Of a stretch of 6,529 nucleotides of DNA, positions 1-5,212 are shown piece by piece; position 1 is the first letter of the stretch, and each line of letters begins with the position of its first letter. Origin of the DNA: Clostridiales bacterium UBA1380 (GTDB taxonomy: Bacteria; Bacillota; Clostridia; Oscillospirales; CAG-272). A model generated the notes under the pieces. It saw only the letters and a list, made by a program, of their open reading frames with translations, ran no database searches and was not told where the DNA came from. Location: assembly GCA_002305445.1 (NCBI GenBank), contig DBRA01000045.1:4365-10893 (forward strand). Reading direction: 5' to 3'. Made by a program: the position numbers and the translations under genes.

Positions 1-513
1 CTCAACTTCATCCGGCTCAACGAAGACGGGACGCGCGCGATCGACATCACGTTCGGCGAGCACGGCAGCGCCGCGCGTTATGTCTACTCGACGCACGCGG
101 AGGATTTTGACGCGCTGACGTCGGGCGCACACGTCGACGGAGACTTCATCATCATGCGCCTTGATGCGCTCGCCGGCGATTTTACCTATGTAAGCGCGGA
201 CGAGATGAAGGCGTACGCTGCCAAATACCTGGGCGACGACGACTACGAAATTATCGAAAGCGAGGTCGATAAGACCGACGAGGGCTACTGCCGCATCGGA
301 CGCGGCAGCCTTGTCGTCGCGTCGACGCTCGTGTCGGAGGAAAAAGACGGCGATTCTGCCGTCGTGACGGTGCAGTTCTGGGCCGATTTCTCGTACACGG
401 TCAAGACGAAGCTCGTCGAATTCCGGCTTATATACCTCGACGGCGAGTGGAAGCCGCTCTCGTCAAAGACGCTCGAGGATACGGGCATACGGACGGCGAA
501 GTTCGCTACCTGA
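1..513 (+). CDS. Hypothetical protein, 3' part (5' end outside window)
   Basis: Reading frame 1 is open from the first base to a TGA at 511-513, giving the last 170 residues of a longer protein. An in-frame ATG at 154 exists, but the codons before it keep the same G+C-rich third-base style and no Shine-Dalgarno sequence precedes it, so it is an internal Met. The visible part has no obvious transmembrane segment. It is acidic and beta-rich, ending in alternating hydrophobic strands (VTVQFWADFSY, then EFRLIYLDGEWKPL). A closing strand with a DGEWK-type turn is common in NTF2-like or small lipoprotein-type domains, but that is only a resemblance. I do not recognise the family. The gene converges on the feo operon and is separated from it by back-to-back terminators, so it is probably functionally unrelated to iron uptake. 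Confidence 0.8.
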   Translation, partial: LNFIRLNEDGTRAIDITFGEHGSAARYVYSTHAEDFDALTSGAHVDGDFIIMRLDALAGDFTYVSADEMKAYAAKYLGDDDYEIIESEVDKTDEGYCRIGRGSLVVASTLVSEEKDGDSAVVTVQFWADFSYTVKTKLVEFRLIYLDGEWKPLSSKTLEDTGIRTAKFAT

Positions 514-579
514 CGCGGCGCAGACCGACGCCGCGGCGGGGCGATTTCTTTGCCGCAGCCGTATTATCAGTCATATAAT

Positions 580-617
580 AAAGCGCGGAGCATATTGCCC
601 CGCGCTTTGCTTTATTT
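580..617 (+). terminator. Intrinsic terminator of the upstream plus-strand gene
   Basis: A 9-bp perfect stem, AAAGCGCGG (580-588) with CCGCGCTTT (600-608), encloses an 11-base loop and is followed by a T-rich tail interrupted by GC and A (606-617). It lies 67 bases after the stop codon at 513. On the minus strand the same stem is followed by TTTATTAT, so it may also act as a backup terminator for the feo operon. Confidence 0.75.
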
Positions 618-621
618 CCCG

Positions 622-673
622 TAAAATAAAAACCGCCGGCTCCGCCATGCCATGCAGGGATAACGGAACCGGC
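622..673 (-). terminator. Intrinsic terminator of the feo operon
   Basis: Read on the minus strand, GCCGGTTCCG (673-664) pairs with CGGAGCCGGC (644-635). This is a 10-bp stem with one G-U wobble and a 19-base loop, followed by GCGG and TTTTTATTTTA (632-622). It starts only 6 bases past the stop of the Cys-rich gene, so it marks the operon end. With the hairpin at 580-608 it separates two convergent transcription units. Confidence 0.88.
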
Positions 674-679
674 GATATA

Positions 680-850
680 TCACTTTGCGTCCGTACCCGA
701 CGGTTTAATTTCGCAGCACGAGCCGGCGCTTGAGCAGCCGGCGCAGCCGCAGCCGCACCCTCCGCTCGATTTTCTTTTGACGATGCGGAAGACGGCGAAC
801 CCGAGCGCGGCGGCCACCGCGACGATTATGATTATGTCTATTGCGGTCAT
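680..850 (-). CDS. FeoB-associated Cys-rich membrane protein
   Basis: This 56-residue protein starts with MTAID. It has one membrane helix (about residues 4-24, rich in Ile, Val and Ala), then a basic stretch (KRK, about 25-27), then a cysteine cluster with Cys at 32, 34, 36, 39, 45 and 46. This order matches the small Cys-rich proteins found directly after feoB in many Clostridia. The basic stretch suggests that the C-terminal Cys tail is cytoplasmic (positive-inside rule). The start is fixed by AGGAGG at 860-865, 9 bases upstream, and by the ATGA overlap with the feoB stop. A longer in-frame extension upstream exists but is Arg-rich and is the shadow of feoB. A role in metal handling or FeoB assembly is usually proposed for such proteins but is not demonstrated; here it is inferred from position and cysteines. 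Confidence 0.9.
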   Translation of the reverse strand: MTAIDIIIIVAVAAALGFAVFRIVKRKSSGGCGCGCAGCSSAGSCCEIKPSGTDAK

Positions 851-2856
851 ACGAATAATCCTCCTATAAGATATACGGCATATGCGGCGACCCATGCCAC
901 GGCGCACTGCGCCGCAACGACGCCGAGGGTGGCAAGGCGCGAGCCGAGCTCGCGGCGCAATGTCGCGACGGCGGCGACGCACGGGGTGTAGAGCAGCGTG
1001 AACACAAGGAAGCTGACGGCGCTGCGCGTCGTGAACAGCACACCGAGCGCGCCGGACAGCTCGGACATGCCGGTTCCGAGCAGCACGGACAGCGTGGAGA
1101 CGACCGCCTCCTTGGCGGAAAAGCCGGAGATAAGCGCGGTCGCGACGCGCCAGTCGGCGAAGCCCATCGGCACGAACACCGGCGCGATGAACCGCCCCAC
1201 ATAGGCGAGCAGGCTGTCGGCGCTGTCGGCGACGACGTTCAGGCGGTAGTCAAAGCTCTGCAAGAACCATATTATGATAGTCGCGGCGAAGATGATCGTG
1301 AACGCGCGCTGCAGGAAGTCCTTCGCCTTGTCCCAGAGCAGCAGCGCGACGCTTTTCACCGACGGCAGGCGGTAGTTCGGAAGCTCCATGACGAACGGGA
1401 CGGGCTGTCCGCGGAACGCGGTCGATTTCAGCACGAGCGCGGACAGGATCGCGAGCAGGATGCCCGCGCTGTACAGGCATGTCATCACGAGCGCGCCGCG
1501 GCCGGGGAAGAACGCGGCCGTGAACACCGCGTAGATCGGTATCTTCGCCGAGCACGACATGAACGGCGTCAGAAGAATGGTCATCTTGCGGTCGCGGTCG
1601 GAGCTGACGGTGCGCGACGCCATGATGGCGGGCACGGTGCAGCCGAAGCCGATCAGCATCGGCACGAAGCTGCGGCCGGACAGCCCGAGCTTGCGCAGCG
1701 GGCGGTCCATGACGAACGCGATCCGCGCCATATATCCGGTGTCCTCGAGTATCGAGAGGAAGAAGAACAGCGTCACGACGACGGGCAGAAACGACAGCAC
1801 GCTGCCGACGCCCGCGAACACGCCGTCGATAAGCAGGCTGTGGACGACGGGGTTGATGCCGGTTGCGGAGAGCCACGTGTCGACGGCGGCGGTCAGGGCG
1901 TCGATGCCGGCGCCGAGCCAGTCGGACAGCGCCGAGCCAATGACGTTGAACGTCAGCCAGAACACGAGGCACATTATCGCGATAAACGCCGGGAACGCGG
2001 TGTATTTGCCGGTCAGAACGCGGTCGATCGTTAAGCTGCGCGTATGCGCGGGGCTGTCGCCGCGCTTGACGACCGCGGCGGCGACGACGCTCTCGATGAA
2101 CCGGTACCGGCTCTCGGCAAGCGCGGCGATCGCGTCAAGCCCCGTCTCGCTCTCCAGCTCCGCGACGCAGTGGCCGATCAGCTCGCGCTCGTTTTCGTCG
2201 AGGCCGAGCCGGTTTGCCATCTCCGCGTCGCCCTCGATCAGCTTCGCGGCGCAGAAGCGCGACGGCAGCGCGTCGCGGTCGGCGTGGTCCTGGATGAGGT
2301 GGACGATCGCGTGGACGCAGCGGTGAACGGGGGAATCTGCGGCGCAGAAGTCCCATACGGCGGGCTTGCGCTTCTCGCGCGCCGTCTCGACCGCGCGGTC
2401 GATCAGCTCGGAAACGCCCTCGCCCTTCGCCGCCGCGATCGGCACGACCGGCACGCCCAGCGCCGCGCTCAGCTTCGCGATGTCGACGGTGCCTCCGGCC
2501 GCCCTCACCTCGTCCATCATGTTCAGCGCGATGACGGTCGGCACGCGAAGCTCGAGCAGCTGAAGCGTCAGATACAGGTTGCGCTCGATGTTCGTCGCGT
2601 CGACGATGTTGATGATGCCGTCCGGCTTCTCGTTGAGGATGAAGTCGCGCGCGACGATCTCCTCCTGCGTATACGGCCGCAGCGAATATATGCCCGGCAG
2701 GTCGACGACGTTCGCGTCCTTTACGCCGCGCACCGAGCCGCTCATGCGGTCGACCGTGACGCCGGGGAAGTTGCCGACGTGGCGGTTCGAACCTGTCAGC
2801 GCGTTGAATAACGTCGTTTTGCCGCTGTTCTGGTTGCCTGCGAGTGCGAAAACCAT
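847..2856 (-). CDS. feoB: Ferrous iron transporter FeoB
   Basis: A 669-residue inner-membrane Fe(II) transporter with a GTPase-like N-terminal domain. G motifs are visible in order: G1 GNQNSGKT (7-14), G2 around T34 in GVTVD, G3 DLPG (52-55), G4 NMMD (112-115), and a G5-like AAAKGEG near 141-147. A helical linker runs to about residue 275. The membrane region (about 285-668) carries two Gate-type segments with the family signatures EDTGYMARIAFVMDR (371-385), GFGCTVPAIMAS (403-414, C406), PFMSCSAKIP (431-440, C435), GFSAKEAVVSTLS (578-590) and YTPCVAA (623-629, C626). The length suits a Bacillota FeoB; the longer C-terminal domain of enterobacterial FeoB is absent and a separate Cys-rich protein follows. 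The start is supported by GGAAAGG (2864-2870), 7 bases upstream, and by the standard distance to the P-loop. No frameshift or missing key residue was seen. The gene is downstream of feoA and is expected to share its iron-controlled promoter. Confidence 0.98.
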   Translation of the reverse strand: MVFALAGNQNSGKTTLFNALTGSNRHVGNFPGVTVDRMSGSVRGVKDANVVDLPGIYSLRPYTQEEIVARDFILNEKPDGIINIVDATNIERNLYLTLQLLELRVPTVIALNMMDEVRAAGGTVDIAKLSAALGVPVVPIAAAKGEGVSELIDRAVETAREKRKPAVWDFCAADSPVHRCVHAIVHLIQDHADRDALPSRFCAAKLIEGDAEMANRLGLDENERELIGHCVAELESETGLDAIAALAESRYRFIESVVAAAVVKRGDSPAHTRSLTIDRVLTGKYTAFPAFIAIMCLVFWLTFNVIGSALSDWLGAGIDALTAAVDTWLSATGINPVVHSLLIDGVFAGVGSVLSFLPVVVTLFFFLSILEDTGYMARIAFVMDRPLRKLGLSGRSFVPMLIGFGCTVPAIMASRTVSSDRDRKMTILLTPFMSCSAKIPIYAVFTAAFFPGRGALVMTCLYSAGILLAILSALVLKSTAFRGQPVPFVMELPNYRLPSVKSVALLLWDKAKDFLQRAFTIIFAATIIIWFLQSFDYRLNVVADSADSLLAYVGRFIAPVFVPMGFADWRVATALISGFSAKEAVVSTLSVLLGTGMSELSGALGVLFTTRSAVSFLVFTLLYTPCVAAVATLRRELGSRLATLGVVAAQCAVAWVAAYAVYLIGGLFV
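860..865 (-). promoter_or_regulatory. Ribosome binding site inside the 3' end of feoB
   Basis: AGGAGG on the minus strand lies within the last codons of feoB (encoding Ile-Gly-Gly), 9 bases before the ATG at 850. It decides the start of the Cys-rich gene and, with the ATGA stop-start overlap, points to translational coupling. Confidence 0.85.
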
Positions 2857-3031
2857 ATATGTACCTTTCCCGGTCGTTGATTTTTATCCGTGCGCGTTTT
2901 TATGCAAGCTGTACTGCGGCGTGCCGCGCTGCGCGGCGATGCTGCCTCATTCGCGCCGGTCTGTCCGCGCCGCGCGTCATGCCGTCATTTGTTCTTGCGT
3001 GTACGCGCGACGAATGGCGCGACTCGGCATA
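2857..3031 (-). other. feoA-feoB intercistronic gap with GC-rich inverted repeat
   Basis: These 175 bases separate feoA from feoB. They contain a 7+1+7 inverted repeat, GCCGCGC-T-GCGCGGC (2923-2937), which could fold as a 5-bp stem with a 5-base loop, and an A/T-rich stretch just before feoB with its ribosome binding site GGAAAGG (2864-2870). No T-run follows the hairpin on the minus strand, so it is not an intrinsic terminator. A 26-codon minus-strand reading frame is present but lacks a ribosome binding site. No convincing second promoter was found. Confidence 0.45.
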
Positions 3032-3325
3032 TCACGCGGCGCCGTCGCGCTTCTGCGCGTGCGTGCGACGGTTTATGTGCGCCGGACCGGCGTCCTCGCC
3101 GTCGAGGGCGACAACCTCGATTTTCTGCGCGTCCTCGACGCGCAGCGTCAGCTCGTAGCCGCGCAGGTGTATCTCGATCGGGTCGCCCATCGGCGCGACC
3201 TTCTGCAGCTTCACTTTCGTCTTCGGGATAAGCCCCATGTCGAGCAGGCGGCAGCGCAGCGCGCCCTCGCCGCCGACGGCGCTGATCACAGCCGTCTCTC
3301 CGGTTTTTATCTGATCGAGCGTCAT
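3032..3325 (-). CDS. feoA: Ferrous iron transport protein FeoA
   Basis: A 97-residue cytoplasmic protein with the small SH3-like FeoA fold, thought to bind FeoB and modulate its activity. Typical features are the opening MTLDQIKTGETAVI, then RLLDMGLIPKTKV (26-38), the PMGDPIEIHLRGYELTLR stretch (45-62) and the closing strand KIEVV (68-72). FeoA is usually about 75 residues. Here a polar tail of about 24 residues follows (from about residue 74), rich in Asp, Arg and Lys, with H83 and H89. The start is chosen for GAGG (3334-3337), 8 bases upstream, and for agreement with the family N terminus. The frame stays open further upstream through the promoter and the divergent gene, which is a chance extension. 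It is the first gene of the operon: its TSS is predicted about 40 bases upstream, under operators for a DtxR-type repressor. Confidence 0.95.
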   Translation of the reverse strand: MTLDQIKTGETAVISAVGGEGALRCRLLDMGLIPKTKVKLQKVAPMGDPIEIHLRGYELTLRVEDAQKIEVVALDGEDAGPAHINRRTHAQKRDGAA

Positions 3326-3351
3326 GTTCGTTACCTCGCTTTCATCGGAGC

Positions 3352-3388
3352 GGTTAGCCCCTGCTAACCATATGTTAGCATATGCTAA
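3352..3388. promoter_or_regulatory. Tandem DtxR-family-type operators over the feo promoter
   Basis: Four TTAGC half-sites in alternating orientation lie at 3354, 3363, 3375 and 3384. They make two dyads of form TTAGC-N4-GCTAA: dyad 1 at 3354-3367, extended to GGTTAGC-N4-GCTAACC at 3352-3369, and dyad 2 at 3375-3388, a perfect 14-bp palindrome TTAGCATATGCTAA. The dyad centres are 21 bp apart, two helical turns. A third dyad, GCTAAC-N5-GTTAGC (3363-3379), lies midway, so the centres step by 10.5 bp. The half-site resembles the TTAGG/GTTAGC elements of DtxR/IdeR operators (TTAGGTTAGSCTAACCTAA). Dyad 2 overlaps the promoter spacer and the edge of the -10; dyad 1 covers the predicted start. The likely ligand is the divergently encoded DtxR-type protein. 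Confidence 0.85.
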
Positions 3389-3400
3389 TCGTTTTGTCAA
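3372..3400 (-). promoter_or_regulatory. Sigma-70-type promoter of the feo operon
   Basis: On the minus strand a perfect -35 TTGACA (3400-3395) is followed by exactly 17 bases and a -10 TAACAT (3377-3372, 4 of 6 consensus positions). An A-rich tract (AAAAAA) lies just upstream of the -35. The start site would be near 3365, about 40 bases before the feoA ATG. The spacer and -10 coincide with one operator dyad and the start site with another, so a bound repressor would block RNA polymerase directly. Confidence 0.88.
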
Positions 3401-3455
3401 GTTTTTTCTGTTCGATCCGGAGTACATTTTTTCGCCGTTTACGGCGCGCGTTTTG

Positions 3456-3484
3456 TTGAAATTGCAGCGACGTTGTGTTATAAT
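3456..3484 (+). promoter_or_regulatory. Sigma-70-type promoter of the DtxR-family regulator
   Basis: TTGAAA (3456-3461), a 17-base spacer and a perfect TATAAT (3479-3484) lie about 50 bases before the regulator ATG. The predicted start is near 3491. The promoter is divergent from the feo promoter, with about 55 bases between the two -35 boxes. It is not covered by the paired TTAGC operators, so the regulator is probably not autorepressed through them; only a lone GTTAG half-site (3485-3489) sits next to the -10. Confidence 0.88.
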
Positions 3485-3536
3485 GTTAGGAAACTTCAAA
3501 ACGGCATAAGAAACGGATCGGAAGGAGGCGGGCGGA

Positions 3537-3914
3537 ATGCATCTGCAGGAATCGGGCGAGATGTACCTCGAAACAATATACGTTTTGTCGAAGAAGCTGG
3601 CGGCGGTGCGTTCGGTGGACATAGGAGATTACATGGGGTTTTCGAAGCCGAGCGTCAGCCGCGCGATCGGCCTGCTCAAAAACGGCGGCTACGTCAACGC
3701 CGACGCCGACGGATATCTCACGCTGACCGACGCCGGGCTTGAGATAGCGGCGAAGATATACGAGCGCCACACGCTGCTTGCCGATCTTCTCGTCGCCATC
3801 GGCGTCAGCCGCGAGACCGCAGCGGAGGACGCGTGCAAGATCGAGCACGACATCAGCGACGAAACCTTCGAGGCGATAAAGTCGCATGCGCGCGGCAAAG
3901 AGCACGCGGAGTAG
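3537..3914 (+). CDS. DtxR/MntR-family metal-dependent repressor, iron-type site
   Basis: A 125-residue winged-helix metalloregulator. The HTH spans about residues 8-60, with helix RSVDIGDYM (25-33) and recognition helix KPSVSRAIGLLKN (37-49), followed by a wing (about 52-63). A dimerisation helix region runs to about 118. There is no SH3-like third domain, so the architecture is MntR-like. By hand alignment, M9 (in SGEMYLETIY) falls on DtxR Met10 / MntR Asp8, and C100, E103 and H104 (in ACKIEHDIS) on DtxR Cys102, Glu105 and His106. This gives a DtxR/IdeR-type primary site and predicts Fe(II) rather than Mn(II) sensing. H78 matches DtxR His79, but the other ancillary ligands fall on Ala82 and Ala96, so the second site looks degraded. 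The start is supported by AGGAGG (3523-3528), 8 bases upstream. The gene is divergent from feoA and its operators. Mn(II) sensing remains possible. Confidence 0.94.
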   Translation: MHLQESGEMYLETIYVLSKKLAAVRSVDIGDYMGFSKPSVSRAIGLLKNGGYVNADADGYLTLTDAGLEIAAKIYERHTLLADLLVAIGVSRETAAEDACKIEHDISDETFEAIKSHARGKEHAE

Positions 3915-3973
3915 ATATTTCCCGAACCTAAACGGTATATCCATTATTAATATTAACGCACGGAGAAAAGACG

Positions 3974-4945
3974 ATGGCTGACGAAACACTGATCGAAAGG
4001 GCGAGGGCTGCGGTCGAGGCGCATAAGGCGCGCTACTACCGCTGCGGCGAATACACGGGCGCCGACTTCTGGGACTTCGCCGAGATATTCGAGATCATCG
4101 AGGACATGTACGAGGTGTCCGGCGACGAAAGCTGCCGCGCGATGTTCGGCGAGATGTACGGCTACGTCCTGCGCCGCTACACGGCCGACTGGAGATCGAA
4201 CCCGTTCAACGACGACATCATGTGGCTCGTCATAGCGCTCGCGCGCGCATACCTCGCGACGGGCGACAAAAGGTTCGTCGACACCGCGCGAGCCAACTTC
4301 GACCTTGCGTTTTCGAGGGCCGCGAGCGACGACCTCGGCGGCGGCCTTTTCTGGCGCGTCGAAAACGAGAGCAAGAATACCTGCGTCAACTGCCCCGGCG
4401 CGATAGCCGCTGCGTATCTCGCCAAGGCGACCGGCGACGAAGCGTATTACGACAAGATGCTGTACTGCCTCGACTGGGCGGTCCGCGTCATGTTCGAGCC
4501 GGACACGGGCAAGGTCTACGACTGCATCAACATGGACGGCAAAATCAACAAATGGTCGTCGACGTATAATCAGGGCACGTTCATCGGCGCGTGCCTGATG
4601 GCGCACGAGCGCACACGCGACGCGAAGTACATGGAATACGCGGCGAAAGCGGCGCACTATGTGCGCGACGTTATGTACGAAGGCGGCGTCATGGACAACG
4701 AGGAGCCCGGCAACGACCTGCCCGGCTTCAAGGGCATACTCGCGCGCTATATCCGCCGTTATGTCGACGCGACGGGCGACGCCGGCTTCAGGGAATGGCT
4801 GCGCAAAAACGCAGACGCCGCGTGGGCGAACCGCAACTCGGCGGACATCATGTGGACGCAGCTCGCGCACAGGACGGAGGAGCGCGACGACTACGACGTA
4901 TTCGCTGTTTCCGCCGCCGTATCCGTCGTCGTGAACGCGGTCTGA
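3974..4945 (+). CDS. Glycoside hydrolase family 76 protein (alpha-1,6-mannanase-like), cytoplasmic
   Basis: A 323-residue protein with the (alpha/alpha)-barrel repeat pattern of GH76. Family blocks are visible: FNDDIMWLVIALARAY (78-93), whose consecutive pair D80-D81 fits the catalytic Asp pair of GH76; TGD repeat ends (96-98, 153-155, 267-269); GGGLFW (122-127); KNT...N (134-139); STYNQGTFIGA (196-206); and FKGILARYIRRYV (252-264). GH76 enzymes hydrolyse alpha-1,6-mannosidic links, for example in yeast mannan or bacterial mannose glycolipids. There is no signal peptide: the N terminus MADETLIERARAA is charged, so the protein should act in the cytosol on imported or endogenous short substrates. 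The start is set by GGAG (3962-3965), 8 bases upstream. It follows the regulator by 59 bases with no terminator seen between, so co-transcription is possible. Other alpha-toroid carbohydrate enzymes are possible, and the substrate is unknown. Confidence 0.87.
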   Translation: MADETLIERARAAVEAHKARYYRCGEYTGADFWDFAEIFEIIEDMYEVSGDESCRAMFGEMYGYVLRRYTADWRSNPFNDDIMWLVIALARAYLATGDKRFVDTARANFDLAFSRAASDDLGGGLFWRVENESKNTCVNCPGAIAAAYLAKATGDEAYYDKMLYCLDWAVRVMFEPDTGKVYDCINMDGKINKWSSTYNQGTFIGACLMAHERTRDAKYMEYAAKAAHYVRDVMYEGGVMDNEEPGNDLPGFKGILARYIRRYVDATGDAGFREWLRKNADAAWANRNSADIMWTQLAHRTEERDDYDVFAVSAAVSVVVNAV

Positions 4946-4956
4946 CCGCGCGGCTT

Positions 4957-5009
4957 ATACAGACGGATCAAGCGCGGGCGCTCTCGACGGATCGTCGGCG
5001 CGCCTGTAT
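4957..5009 (+). other. Possible nested hairpin after the GH76 gene
   Basis: ATACAG (4957-4962) pairs with CTGTAT (5004-5009), GCGCG (4972-4976) with CGCGC (4999-5003), and CGACG (4985-4989) with CGTCG (4993-4997) across a 3-base loop. The right arm is almost continuous, while the left arm carries bulges of about 8-9 bases. No U-tract follows, so it is not a standard intrinsic terminator. In sequence this G+C-rich, such pairing can arise by chance. The element GACGGATC occurs twice (4962-4969 and 4986-4993). Confidence 0.3.
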
Positions 5010-5099
5010 CGAAAGCACGGCCGACACCGTGACCTGAAGCGCACGCGCCCATATACCCGCACCTGCACCGCCGCAATCCATCCGCACGATTTATATAAA

Positions 5100-5113
5100 C
5101 GGAAACGCTATTT
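5100..5113 (+). promoter_or_regulatory. Weak cre-like (CcpA/LacI-type) site
   Basis: CGGAAACGCTATTT matches the Bacillota cre consensus TGWAARCGYTWNCW at 11 of 14 positions, including the central AACGCT core. It ends 5 bases before the candidate -35 of the URO-D-like gene. Three mismatches and no visible LacI-family regulator in the window keep the confidence low. Confidence 0.25.
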
Positions 5114-5118
5114 TCATA

Positions 5119-5147
5119 TTGCGCCCCCGCCGCGCGCGTGTTAAAAT
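5119..5147 (+). promoter_or_regulatory. Candidate promoter of the URO-D-like gene
   Basis: TTGCGC (5119-5124, 3 of 6 for a -35) is followed by a 17-base spacer and TAAAAT (5142-5147, 5 of 6 for a -10), 65 bases before the ATG at 5213. The good -10 box with correct spacing is persuasive, but the -35 is poor, as expected if an activator assists. Confidence 0.5.
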
Positions 5148-5212
5148 AGCCGCAATGATACGGCGCTGCGTCCGGCCGGGACGCTCCCAATATTAGTGCG
5201 AGGTAACTTTAT

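Larger units (their letters stand above)
4946..5212 (+). other. 267-base intergenic region
   Basis: No supported coding sequence lies here. The first part (4957-5009) can fold into a nested hairpin without a T-run. The middle (about 5010-5090) shows nothing recognisable. The last third holds a cre-like site (5100-5113), a candidate promoter (5119-5147) and a leader of about 60 bases ending in GAGG (5200-5203), 9 bases before the ATG at 5213. The ten bases GCGAGGTAAC around this ribosome binding site are identical to those before feoA, suggesting a house-style Shine-Dalgarno sequence. Confidence 0.6.

Noticed and set aside
851..982. Upstream in-frame extension of the Cys-rich gene to 100 residues
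   Set aside because: The extension is Arg-rich, lies within feoB in another frame, and has no ribosome binding site, whereas AGGAGG stands 9 bases before the ATG at 850.
2044..2811. 255-codon plus-strand open frame opposite feoB
   Set aside because: Antisense shadow of the GTPase domain of FeoB; Asp/Arg/Val-rich with no domain.
2870..2912. Possible internal feoB promoter (TTGCAT with A-rich -10-like stretch, minus strand)
   Set aside because: Spacing is 15-16 bases and the -10 is poor (TAAAAA or AAAAAT); not distinguishable from chance A/T richness.
2910..2990. 26-codon minus-strand frame in the feoA-feoB gap
   Set aside because: No ribosome binding site, Arg/Ala-rich composition of random GC-rich DNA, and it spans the inverted repeat; not a FeoC-like protein.
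3433..3446. CGCCG-TTTA-CGGCG inverted repeat between the divergent promoters
   Set aside because: Only 5 bp per arm, not over either promoter core and unlike the TTAGC dyads; no U-tract on a relevant strand. Too short to call an operator or terminator.
3485..3489. Lone GTTAG half-site next to the regulator -10
   Set aside because: No partner half-site in dyad arrangement follows, so autoregulation through it is not supported.
3326..3622. Upstream in-frame extension of feoA to 196 residues
   Set aside because: It would run through the promoter, operators and divergent regulator start; the ATG at 3325 has GAGG 8 bases upstream and gives the normal FeoA N terminus.
3953..4870. 305-codon minus-strand open frame opposite the GH76 gene
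   Set aside because: Low-complexity Arg/Val/Ala composition and no ribosome binding site; the opposite strand encodes a protein with recognisable GH76 blocks.
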